This document shows positions 1-5,761 of a DNA stretch of 5,908 nucleotides, in pieces (the stretch's first letter is position 1; each line of letters begins with the position of its first letter). The position numbers and the translations under genes are program-made. Location of the stretch: contig JANWLJ010000035.1 of NCBI GenBank assembly GCA_025450955.1, forward strand, positions 1-5,908. The letters are read 5' to 3'. The notes under the pieces are model-generated. The model saw only the letters and a list, made by a program, of their open reading frames with translations. It did not search any database and was not told where the DNA came from. This DNA comes from Polyangium sp. (in: bacteria) (GTDB taxonomy: Bacteria; Myxococcota_A; Polyangia; Palsa-1104).

Positions 1-13
1 AGCGCTTCGAGGA

Positions 14-1045
14 TCATTTCCCTCGGGCGATCTTGGCGCCCCGTTTGCTGCCGAGATGGTAGTGGCGCTTCATCCACGCGTTGGCGATCGCGCGGTTCCG
101 TTTGATCTTCCGCAGCGCCAGCTTCTCGGCGCGCCGCATCGGCACCCGCCGCTTGTGCGCCATCACCCAATCGGTCTGTTCGTTGGTTTCGGTGCGCAGC
201 TCGTCGGTGCGCAGATAGGCGCAGCGCGGCTCGTCGAGGATCGGGGTGGCCTTGAGGTGCCACCACAAGTTGTCGCCGATCTCTTTGAAGTTGAGATAGC
301 TCTCGACGAAGAAATCGATCTTGGCGTTCTTGATCGCGCCGCCCTGATCGTCGGCGCGCAAGCAGCCGTCGTGGATGGTGCCGTCGGGCATGTGGATGCC
401 GGCGAGCTCGGGGATGTAGACGGTGGCGCCGATCGGGATGAGCCGCGGATCGACCGCGATCGAGCGGAACGCCTGAAGCCTGCGCCCCTGCACGCCGGCG
501 CCGAGCGGATCCTGCTTCGGGTCGAGCGTGCGGAAGCAGGTGCCCATTCCGTAGTTGCACTCGCCGGCGTAGTTGAGCACCCGACCGTCGAGCAGGATGC
601 CCGAGCCCTCGAGCTTGAGCTCGTAGACGAACGCCGACGGAAAGCGGCCGATGAAAAATCCCTGCGGGGTGTAGATCGCGGTGTCGTAGTCGAGCCCGGC
701 GTACTCCGACTCGTAGGCGAGCCAATAGAAGGAGAGACGGAAGCCCTCTTTGAGCGAGATCGGATAGCCGCAGCAGGCTTTGATCTTCGGGCGCAGCGGC
801 AGCTTGTCGGGCGCGAGCGCGGCGATCTTGGTGACGTCGCCGGGCGCGCCGCTCTTGGGCGGCTCGGCCTCGACGGCGATGCGGGCCTTCGGCGCCGGCG
901 CGGTCAGCTGCGCGCCGGAGCGCGCAAGCGTGCCGAGCGCGGTCGAGAGCGGCGTCGCCTGCGCGCGCCCGCTCGCCAAAAGGACGACGAGCGCGGCCCC
1001 GACTGTGACCGCGACCGGGCCCGCAGACGAAAAGAGGCGGCGCAC
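14..1045 (-). CDS. Exported 3D-domain (MltA-like double-psi barrel) protein
   Basis: The product is 343 aa, probably periplasmic, and probably acts on or binds peptidoglycan. Seen in sequence: an N-terminal signal peptide (Arg-Arg, hydrophobic core at about 11-24, Ala-Gln-Ala before a predicted cut after residue 30). A low-complexity linker follows to about 85. The C-terminal barrel carries the three conserved Asp regions that name the 3D family: D199 in AVDPRLIPIG, D232/D233 in RADDQGGAIK and D244 in KIDFFVE. In MltA-type lytic transglycosylases this fold cleaves glycan strands; enzymatic activity here is inferred, not shown. Six Cys (91, 92, 163, 170, 228, 275) suggest disulfides. The last 47 residues hold 18 Lys/Arg and one acidic residue. 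The GTG at 1045 is chosen because it gives a clean signal peptide and sits 6 nt after a promoter-like -10. An ATG at 1096 would add 17 residues and has no Shine-Dalgarno sequence. The gene is divergent from the PASTA operon. Confidence 0.85.
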   Translation of the reverse strand: MRRLFSSAGPVAVTVGAALVVLLASGRAQATPLSTALGTLARSGAQLTAPAPKARIAVEAEPPKSGAPGDVTKIAALAPDKLPLRPKIKACCGYPISLKEGFRLSFYWLAYESEYAGLDYDTAIYTPQGFFIGRFPSAFVYELKLEGSGILLDGRVLNYAGECNYGMGTCFRTLDPKQDPLGAGVQGRRLQAFRSIAVDPRLIPIGATVYIPELAGIHMPDGTIHDGCLRADDQGGAIKNAKIDFFVESYLNFKEIGDNLWWHLKATPILDEPRCAYLRTDELRTETNEQTDWVMAHKRRVPMRRAEKLALRKIKRNRAIANAWMKRHYHLGSKRGAKIARGK

Positions 1046-1051
1046 GCTGTC

Positions 1052-1080
1052 AGGATACCCGACGAGCGAGCGGCCGGCAA
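1052..1080 (-). promoter_or_regulatory. Putative leaderless sigma70-like promoter of the 3D-domain gene
   Basis: Read on the minus strand, a -35-like TTGCCG (1080-1075) is followed by a 17-nt spacer and a -10-like TATCCT (1057-1052). Six nucleotides then separate the -10 from the GTG at 1045, so the expected transcription start falls on the first base of the start codon. The -35 matches the consensus at 4 of 6 positions, and so does the -10. The call rests on spacing and on the same layout at two other genes in the window; there is no transcript evidence. Confidence 0.45.
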
Positions 1081-1087
1081 TTTGCCG
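1075..1087. promoter_or_regulatory. 13-bp perfect palindrome between divergent promoters, possible operator
   Basis: CGGCAA-T-TTGCCG is a perfect inverted repeat with 6-bp arms and a one-base centre. It is one of the AT-richer patches here. It covers the putative -35 of the leftward 3D-domain promoter and ends 8 bp before the TG of the rightward extended -10 (1096-1104). A dimeric regulator bound here could affect both directions. Regulation is inferred from position only, and the left arm doubles as the TTGCCG promoter element, so the symmetry may be coincidental. Confidence 0.35.
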
Positions 1088-1095
1088 AGCGCGCA

Positions 1096-1104
1096 TGCTA
1101 CGAT
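1096..1104 (+). promoter_or_regulatory. Putative extended -10 promoter of the PASTA/phosphotransferase operon
   Basis: TGCTACGAT reads as an extended -10 element: TG, one base, then TACGAT, which matches TATAAT at 4 of 6 positions including the key TA and final T. No good -35 lies 16-18 nt upstream, as is usual for extended -10 promoters. Transcription would start near 1111, giving a leader of about 43 nt that contains the GGAG ribosome binding site. This contrasts with the leaderless layout of the divergent gene. Confidence 0.4.
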
Positions 1105-1141
1105 GTCGCGCCTGGGCCCCCGCCGAAGAAGGGGCAGGAGC

Positions 1142-1145
1142 GGAG
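1142..1145 (+). promoter_or_regulatory. Ribosome binding site GGAG of the PASTA gene
   Basis: GGAG lies 8 nt before the ATG at 1154, with another GGAG a few bases further upstream (1137-1140) in a purine-rich run. It decides the start in favour of ATG 1154 over the in-frame ATG at 1103, which has no Shine-Dalgarno sequence and would add 17 mostly Arg/Gly residues before the membrane anchor. Confidence 0.65.
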
Positions 1146-1153
1146 CGACAAGG

Positions 1154-1861
1154 ATGGGACGTCAGGCGATCTGGACGGCGATGTGGTCCGCGACGGTGAG
1201 CGCGGTGATGTTCCTCCTCATGTTCTACGTGGTGGGGCCGCGCCTGACGATGAGCGCGGTGGACGTGCCGCCGCTCCAAGGTCTCTCGCCCGAGCAGGCG
1301 CGCGGTCTGCTCGAGCCGCGCGGGCTGCTGTTGGTTCTCGACGGGGAGCGCGCCGAGGCGAGCGTGGCGCCGGGCCCCGTCGCCGAGCAGCACCCGCTCG
1401 GCGGCTCGCGCCTGCATCGCGGCGACGAGGTGCACGCCGAGCTCGCGCGCGCGATCCAGTCGGTCAAGGTGCCGAACGTGGCCGGGCTTCTGCCCGACGC
1501 GGCGCGCGCGCTGCTCGCGCAGGGCAAGCTCAAGGTCGGCCGGGTGACCGAGGCGACCTCCGACACGGTCGCGCGCGGGCAGGTGGCGAGCGCCAATCCG
1601 CCGGTCGGCGGCGACGCGCGTCCCGATACGCTCGTCGATCTGGTGGTGTCGAGCGGGCCGGCCACCCAGCCGGTCCCGTCGGTGGTGGGCAAGCGGCTGT
1701 CGACCGCGCGGAACCTCCTCACCCAGGCCGGGTTCGTGGTCGGCTCGACCCGCTACGGCTCGAACGACGACTACGATCAGGGAATCGTCATTCGGCAAAA
1801 TCCGCCGGCGGGCGCGCAGGCCAGCCCCGGCGTGAAGATCGACCTCACCATCAACGACTGA
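1154..1861 (+). CDS. Membrane-anchored protein with three PASTA domains, no kinase domain
   Basis: The product is 235 aa. Seen in sequence: a short N-terminus, one transmembrane segment at about 7-28 (WTAM to FYVV), then three consecutive PASTA-like repeats at about 37-98, 104-168 and 173-234. Repeats 2 and 3 are close to the family pattern (VPNVAGLLPDAARALL and VPSVVGKRLSTARNLL, each later followed by NPP and a valine/isoleucine-rich strand). Repeat 1 is more divergent. The protein should be a type II anchor exposing the repeats to the periplasm. PASTA domains are known as muropeptide or beta-lactam binding modules at the C-terminus of PknB-type kinases and PBP2x. Here nothing else is attached, so a scaffold or sensor role is an inference. 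The stop codon overlaps the start of the downstream phosphotransferase gene (TGATG), implying co-translation. Confidence 0.88.
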   Translation: MGRQAIWTAMWSATVSAVMFLLMFYVVGPRLTMSAVDVPPLQGLSPEQARGLLEPRGLLLVLDGERAEASVAPGPVAEQHPLGGSRLHRGDEVHAELARAIQSVKVPNVAGLLPDAARALLAQGKLKVGRVTEATSDTVARGQVASANPPVGGDARPDTLVDLVVSSGPATQPVPSVVGKRLSTARNLLTQAGFVVGSTRYGSNDDYDQGIVIRQNPPAGAQASPGVKIDLTIND

Positions 1862-3867
1862 TGCTTCCGCTTTCGGCGTGCGTCGGGCGCGCCGACGTCG
1901 GGCGCAAGGCGGAGACCCTGGCGCGCCTCGCGGCCGCGGGGCTGCCGGTGCTCGACGGCGCGGTGATCTTTGCCGACGAGCCGATCGAAGAAGCCGCGCT
2001 CCTGAGCGAGCTCGCGCGTCTCGGCGGAGAGGCGTTCGCGGTGCGCTCGTCGAGCCCGGTCGAAGATGTGGCGGGCGCGACCGCGGCCGGCGTGTTTGAG
2101 AGCGTGATCGGCGCGCGCGGAGAGAGCGGGGTCGAGGCGGCGATCGCCGAGGTGCGCTCGTCGGCGACGGGCGAGCCGGCCCGCGCCTATCTGTCCGCGC
2201 ATGGCCTCGAGCCGGCGCCAATGGCGGTCTTGATCCAGCCGCTCGCGCGCGCCGAGCGGCTCGCGGTGGCGTTCTCGGGCGACGATCATTTTCTCGTCGA
2301 GGAGCGCCGCTTTGGCGATCCGGAGTGGGGCGACGTGGAGGCGCATCGGGTGGCCCGCGACGATTCCGGCCCGCTCGCGACCTTGCTGCGCGCGATCGAA
2401 TCCGAGCTCGGCGGGCCGGTCGACGTCGAGCTGGCGCGCTCGGGTGACGCGCTCACCGTGCTTCAGGCGCGTCCGCTCCGGCGTGCGCCTGCCGTCGAGA
2501 TCGACGCGATCTTTCGGGTGCCGGGGAGCTGGCGCCGCGACGCCGAGCACAACCCGCAGCCGCTCTCGACGGCGCAGGCCGGCCTGGTCGCGCACGTCGA
2601 GGCGCTCGGGGTGGGCCGGCGCCAGCTCGTCCTCGGCGGCTATCTGTTCGTCGAGCGCGCGCCGGGCCGGAGCCTCGCGCCGATCCCGGTCGGCGAGCTG
2701 GCGCGCCGCTTCGCCGACGAGGTCGCGCCCGATTGCGCCGCCCAGCTCGCCGCGGTCGAGGGCGAGGCTTCGCTCGCCTCTGCGCTCTCCGCCTACGCGC
2801 ACGTCTATCGCCGCTACGTCGCCGAGGTCGGGCCCGCGCTCGCCCGCGCGCGCACCGAGCTCGATCAGCTCCTGCGCATGAACCTCGGCGAGCCGCTCGC
2901 CCAAAACGGCGCGCTCCTCGGCGGGCTCGGCGGCCAGACCGTCGAGCGCGACCAGCTCCTTTGGCAAATCGGCCGCCTCGCCGAGGATGACGAACGGCGA
3001 CGCGCGCTCCTCGACGAGCACCGGGCGCGCTTCGGCGCCAGCGCGCCGGCCTGGGACGTGGCGGTCCCGCCCGACGACGAAGCCGAAGCGCGCGTGCTCG
3101 CGGTGGCCGCGGGGCTGGCCCGCGATCCGCGTTCTCCGTCGGAGCGGCATCAGCTCGCCCTCGCCCGCGCTGACGAGGCGGCGCACGCGCTGCTCGAGCG
3201 GCTCGATCGAATGGCGCGCCGCGCGTTCAAGGCGCTCCTGGCCCGCGCGCGCGAGGCGCTGCCGATCGCCGAGGACGACGATCTGCTCTTCTTCCGCGCC
3301 CAGCGCGCGGTGCGGCGGGCGCTCGTGCGGCTCGGCCGCCGCCTGGTCGCGCGCGGCGCGCTCGACGACCAAGACCAGATCTTCGAGCTGCCGCTTCCGC
3401 TCTCCGAGCAGCTCGATGAGGGAGCCGAGCCCGACCCGTCGCTGCGGGCGATCGCGGCCCGCGAGCGAGCGGCGCAGGCGCGCGCGCCGCGCCTGACTCC
3501 GCCCGACGCCATCGACGCCGGCGAGCCGCGCCATCTCCGGCCGCACGGCCGCGCGATCCTCCGCGGCCATCCGACCGCCGGCCACGCTCGCGGCCGCGCG
3601 GTGATCGTGCGTTCGCTCGCGGACGCGCCCACCACGCTGCCTTTCGACGCGATCCTGGTGGTGCCCGCGATCCTGCCGTCGCTCACCTATCTCTTGCCGG
3701 CGGCGCGCGCGCTCGTGACCGATCACGGCGGCGCCACCTCGCACGGCGCCACCCTCGCCCGCGAATACGGCGTGCCGGCGGTCCTCGGCACCGGCCGCGC
3801 CACCTCGATTGCCGATGGCGCCGAGCTCTACGTCGACGCCACCTCGGGCCGCGTCTACCTTCTCTGA
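1861..3867 (+). CDS. PEP-synthase/rifampin-phosphotransferase-like dikinase with shortened ATP-binding domain
   Basis: The product is 668 aa, soluble, with no signal peptide. N-terminal PPDK/ATP-grasp-like part (about 1-210): VGRKAETLARLAAAGLPV (K16), AVRSSSPVED (R62), an IQPL strand, then VDVE (E190) and LQARP (Q202, R204), the expected nucleotide-binding positions of the family. A middle region (about 215-560) includes EHNPQPLSTAQ and a segment ending in LDDQDQIFEL that resembles the helical part of rifampin phosphotransferases. C-terminal mobile phosphohistidine domain (about 562-668): DHGGATSHGATLAREYG, with H628 as the likely phosphate carrier. There is no PEP/pyruvate TIM barrel, so it is not PEP synthase proper. 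By family knowledge it would move a phosphate from ATP via His to a small molecule; the substrate is unknown. At 668 aa it is shorter than rifampin phosphotransferases (about 865 aa). The glycine-rich loop region after the IQPL strand is mostly missing. No Shine-Dalgarno sequence is seen; translation is probably coupled through the 1-nt overlap with the PASTA gene. Confidence 0.85.
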   Translation: MLPLSACVGRADVGRKAETLARLAAAGLPVLDGAVIFADEPIEEAALLSELARLGGEAFAVRSSSPVEDVAGATAAGVFESVIGARGESGVEAAIAEVRSSATGEPARAYLSAHGLEPAPMAVLIQPLARAERLAVAFSGDDHFLVEERRFGDPEWGDVEAHRVARDDSGPLATLLRAIESELGGPVDVELARSGDALTVLQARPLRRAPAVEIDAIFRVPGSWRRDAEHNPQPLSTAQAGLVAHVEALGVGRRQLVLGGYLFVERAPGRSLAPIPVGELARRFADEVAPDCAAQLAAVEGEASLASALSAYAHVYRRYVAEVGPALARARTELDQLLRMNLGEPLAQNGALLGGLGGQTVERDQLLWQIGRLAEDDERRRALLDEHRARFGASAPAWDVAVPPDDEAEARVLAVAAGLARDPRSPSERHQLALARADEAAHALLERLDRMARRAFKALLARAREALPIAEDDDLLFFRAQRAVRRALVRLGRRLVARGALDDQDQIFELPLPLSEQLDEGAEPDPSLRAIAARERAAQARAPRLTPPDAIDAGEPRHLRPHGRAILRGHPTAGHARGRAVIVRSLADAPTTLPFDAILVVPAILPSLTYLLPAARALVTDHGGATSHGATLAREYGVPAVLGTGRATSIADGAELYVDATSGRVYLL

Positions 3868-3886
3868 TTTCGGACGAGCCGTTCGA

Positions 3887-4810
3887 TCAGGGAGTGGGCG
3901 GCGCGGCAGCGACGGTGGGTTTGGCCGGGGGCGCGCGCGAGGGGAGGGTGCCGGGCGTGGTCCAGCGCCGGTAGCCGCGCCAGAAGCTGTACTGGTCGCA
4001 GTCGTGGCGGGAGTAGAAATCCATCACGTCGGCCCACGAGGTGCCGGTCGCCTGAGCGTCGTGGATCTCGCGCCAGGGCGCGAAGCTGCACACCTTGCCC
4101 TTGGGCGGCGCGTGCCCGAGCGAGGTGCGCTCCTCGAGCAGCACCTGCGACGGCTGAAGCCGGCTCACGTAGTAGTAGCCGAGCGGCGAAAGCTCGAGCA
4201 CCTCGACCTTCTTCACCGTCAGCGACGCGTGTGGGTGCCACAAACATTCGGTGCGCTCGATCGTCTCGCCGGGCGCGATCGCGATCGCGTCGTGGGTCAT
4301 CGCGCCCATGCTCCTGCACTTCTCGGGATGGGCGACGGCGGTGACCACGTGATAGGCGAGCGGCCGCTGGGTCTTGTTGGTGATCTCGAGGATCAGGTGC
4401 TCGTAGCGGAACCCCTGTCCCGAGGGCGTGGTCGCCCACTCCTTCTTGACGGTGGTGGCGAGCCGCAGGTGCGCGGTCTCGAGCACGCCGTGTTTGTCCT
4501 TGAGCGTGCGCGGCGTCGCGAGGTCGAGCGAGTAGGCGTTCGGCTGCGCCAGCGCGTCGACGGAGATCGGCGCGACGCCGTAGGTCTTGGCGTCGTCTTC
4601 GAGCTGCGCTTTGTAGAAGCCGGGGGTGAAGCGGAGGATGCCCTCGACGGTGGCGGCGGTCGACGGCGGCGGCGGAGGCGGAGGAGGAGGCGGCGGCGCG
4701 CTGCCCCAGAACCGCGAGCCGGCCAGCGCCACCACGATCAGCGCCGCGCACACGCCGAGGCCGATCGCCAGCCGGGCGTCGGCGGAGAGCCCCTTCTTGG
4801 CGGGCGGCAC
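3887..4810 (-). CDS. Hypothetical membrane-anchored periplasmic protein with 11-Pro tract
   Basis: The product is 307 aa; I do not recognise the family. Seen in sequence: a short basic N-terminus (KK at 5-6), a hydrophobic segment at about 13-31 (anchor, or a signal peptide cut after VALA at residue 30), then eleven prolines at 39-49. A globular domain follows at about 52-285, rich in beta-strand-like stretches such as HLILEITNKT and YYYVSRLQP. It has four Cys after the membrane segment (165, 189, 241, 271), compatible with disulfides in the periplasm. The last about 20 residues are Pro/Ala-rich. Some stretches (LEITNKT.RPLAYHVVTA) resemble an immunoglobulin-like beta domain, but that is only an impression. 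The start is GTG at 4810, the first in-frame start before the anchor. An AGGA lies just 2 nt upstream, too close for a normal Shine-Dalgarno sequence. The gene converges with the phosphotransferase gene (19 bp apart) and is divergent from the HEAT-repeat gene. Confidence 0.8.
   Translation of the reverse strand: MPPAKKGLSADARLAIGLGVCAALIVVALAGSRFWGSAPPPPPPPPPPPSTAATVEGILRFTPGFYKAQLEDDAKTYGVAPISVDALAQPNAYSLDLATPRTLKDKHGVLETAHLRLATTVKKEWATTPSGQGFRYEHLILEITNKTQRPLAYHVVTAVAHPEKCRSMGAMTHDAIAIAPGETIERTECLWHPHASLTVKKVEVLELSPLGYYYVSRLQPSQVLLEERTSLGHAPPKGKVCSFAPWREIHDAQATGTSWADVMDFYSRHDCDQYSFWRGYRRWTTPGTLPSRAPPAKPTVAAAPPTP
4664..4696 (-). repeat. Eleven-codon CCG/CCT proline tract
   Basis: Eleven consecutive proline codons (seven CCG, four CCT on the minus strand) encode the linker between the membrane segment and the globular domain of the 3887-4810 protein. 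On the plus strand this is a run of GGC and GGA units, a trinucleotide repeat that could vary in length in frame by slippage. The mix of two codons reduces perfect-repeat length and hence the slippage rate. The likely protein role is a stiff spacer holding the domain off the membrane. Confidence 0.8.
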
Positions 4811-4816
4811 GGTCCT

Positions 4817-4845
4817 ACGTTATCGATCGCCGCGGAAGGTGGCAA
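4817..4845 (-). promoter_or_regulatory. Putative leaderless sigma70-like promoter of the 3887-4810 gene
   Basis: On the minus strand, TTGCCA (4845-4840, 5 of 6 to TTGACA) is followed by 17 nt and TAACGT (4822-4817, keeping the key TA and final T). Exactly 6 nt follow before the GTG at 4810, so the predicted transcription start is the first base of the start codon. The layout is the same, base for base in spacing, as that before the 3D-domain gene. This is a sequence-only prediction. Confidence 0.5.
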
Positions 4846-4883
4846 CTCTCTCGCGCCGCCTACATCCACCGCTGGCTCGTACA

Positions 4884-4912
4884 TTGCCAGCCCGCGCGCG
4901 ATGTCTTTTAAT
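4884..4912 (+). promoter_or_regulatory. Putative sigma70-like promoter of the HEAT-repeat gene
   Basis: TTGCCA (4884-4889, 5 of 6) and TTTAAT (4907-4912, 5 of 6 to TATAAT) are separated by the ideal 17 nt, in the most AT-rich patch of the 113-bp divergent spacer. Transcription would start near 4916-4919, only 5-8 nt before the GTG at 4924, leaving almost no leader and no room for a Shine-Dalgarno sequence. It is the best promoter match in the window. Its -35 forms an inverted pair with the TTGCCA of the leftward promoter, 38 bp away. Confidence 0.6.
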
Positions 4913-4923
4913 CAGAGATCGAC

Positions 4924-5748
4924 GTGTCCGCAGGCCGCTTCCCCACCAGGCTGCAGTTCGCGCTCGTCGCCGCGCTTCTGTGCGGCGCGCCCTCGGCGCA
5001 CGCCGATCGCATCGACGATCTGTCGCGCGCGCTCACCCGCGACCCGAGCTGGCGCGTGCGGCTTCAGGCGGCGGTGGTGCTCGGCAAGCTCGGCGATCGG
5101 CGCGCGGAGCCGGCGCTCGTCGAAGCGCTGCGCGATTCGAACGAGACGGTGCGCGGGCTCTCGGCGCAGGTGCTCGGCGATCTCGGCGACCTGCGTGCGC
5201 GCGGTCCGCTCGAACGGGCGCGCCGCGACGGCAGCTCGTTCGTGCGCGACAAGGTGCGGGTCGCGCTCGCGCGCCTTTGCCCGCCTGCGCCGCCGATCGC
5301 GCGGCCGCAGCCGGGGCTGGTTCACGTCGAGGTGGGCGGCATCGGCGCCAAGGTGCGCCACACCCCGCCCGAGCTGACCGCCAAGCTGCGGGTGCTGCTC
5401 ACCCGCGACCTCGCCCACACCCCGGGCGTGACGCTCGACGGCGCGCCGATGAGCGGCTTCGTGATCGACAGCGCGATCACCAACCTCGCGCGCCGCACCG
5501 ACGGGCCGTACATCGAGATCTCGTGCGAGGTGAGCCTGGTGGTCGGCCGCCTGCCGTCCAAGGCGATGGTGATGATGACCTCCGGCGGCGCCACCGTGCA
5601 GACCGCGCGGGTCGGATTTCGCCCGTCGCAGGAGCTGATGATGCAAGCCGACGCGCTCGAGGGCGCGGTGACGAGCGCGCACGAGAACCTGGTCGCGTTC
5701 TTGCGCAGTCAGCAGCCGCCCACCGCTGGAAGAAACGCCCGTCGCTGA
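4924..5748 (+). CDS. Exported HEAT-repeat protein with C-terminal alpha/beta domain
   Basis: The product is 274 aa. Seen in sequence: a signal peptide (core FALVAALL at about 12-19, predicted cut after AHA at residue 27). Two clear HEAT/PBS-lyase-like repeats and a third partial one lie at about 40-118 (WRVRLQAAVVLGKLGD, then VRGLSAQVLGDLGD, then VRDKVRVALARL). A Pro-rich linker spans about 119-130. A C-terminal domain at about 131-263 shows alternating strands and helices (GFVIDSAITNL, then YIEISCEVSLVV, and a final helix). HEAT repeats are protein-binding solenoids. The C-terminal pattern is reminiscent of the CsgG/LpoB/TolB-N type periplasmic fold, but this is a weak inference. Its role is unknown; a binding or adaptor protein in the periplasm fits best. 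The GTG start at 4924 is the first start after an in-frame TAA at 4909, and no later start would keep the signal peptide. The next gene follows after 13 bp, suggesting an operon. Confidence 0.85.
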   Translation: MSAGRFPTRLQFALVAALLCGAPSAHADRIDDLSRALTRDPSWRVRLQAAVVLGKLGDRRAEPALVEALRDSNETVRGLSAQVLGDLGDLRARGPLERARRDGSSFVRDKVRVALARLCPPAPPIARPQPGLVHVEVGGIGAKVRHTPPELTAKLRVLLTRDLAHTPGVTLDGAPMSGFVIDSAITNLARRTDGPYIEISCEVSLVVGRLPSKAMVMMTSGGATVQTARVGFRPSQELMMQADALEGAVTSAHENLVAFLRSQQPPTAGRNARR

Positions 5749-5761
5749 CGTAGGTTCGGCC

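Noticed and set aside
56..1153. Plus-strand open frame extending about 1.1 kb upstream of the PASTA start
   Set aside because: It lies opposite the 3D-domain gene, has no motifs, and the PASTA gene has its own good Shine-Dalgarno sequence and ATG at 1154.
1103..1153. Alternative upstream ATG (1103) for the PASTA protein
   Set aside because: There is no Shine-Dalgarno sequence, the added residues are Arg-rich low complexity, and the codon overlaps the proposed -10 element.
1777..3744. A 655-codon open frame on the minus strand across the phosphotransferase gene, plus several other long overlapping frames
   Set aside because: The plus-strand frame has clear family motifs from end to end. The antisense product is Arg/Ala/Glu-rich without motifs, as expected when third positions are nearly all G or C.
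3864..3890. Inverted repeat CTGAT ... ATCAG spanning the two convergent stop codons, considered as a bidirectional terminator
   Set aside because: The arms are only 5 bp, with a mismatched interior and no T-tract. It arises partly because both genes end in TGA. No terminator is visible in the 19-bp gap.
4270..4292. Overlapping GCGATCGC units, considered as a special repeat or methylation cluster
   Set aside because: They encode Ala-Ile-Ala-Ile with the preferred codons GCG/GCGATC, and GCGATC is common throughout the window.
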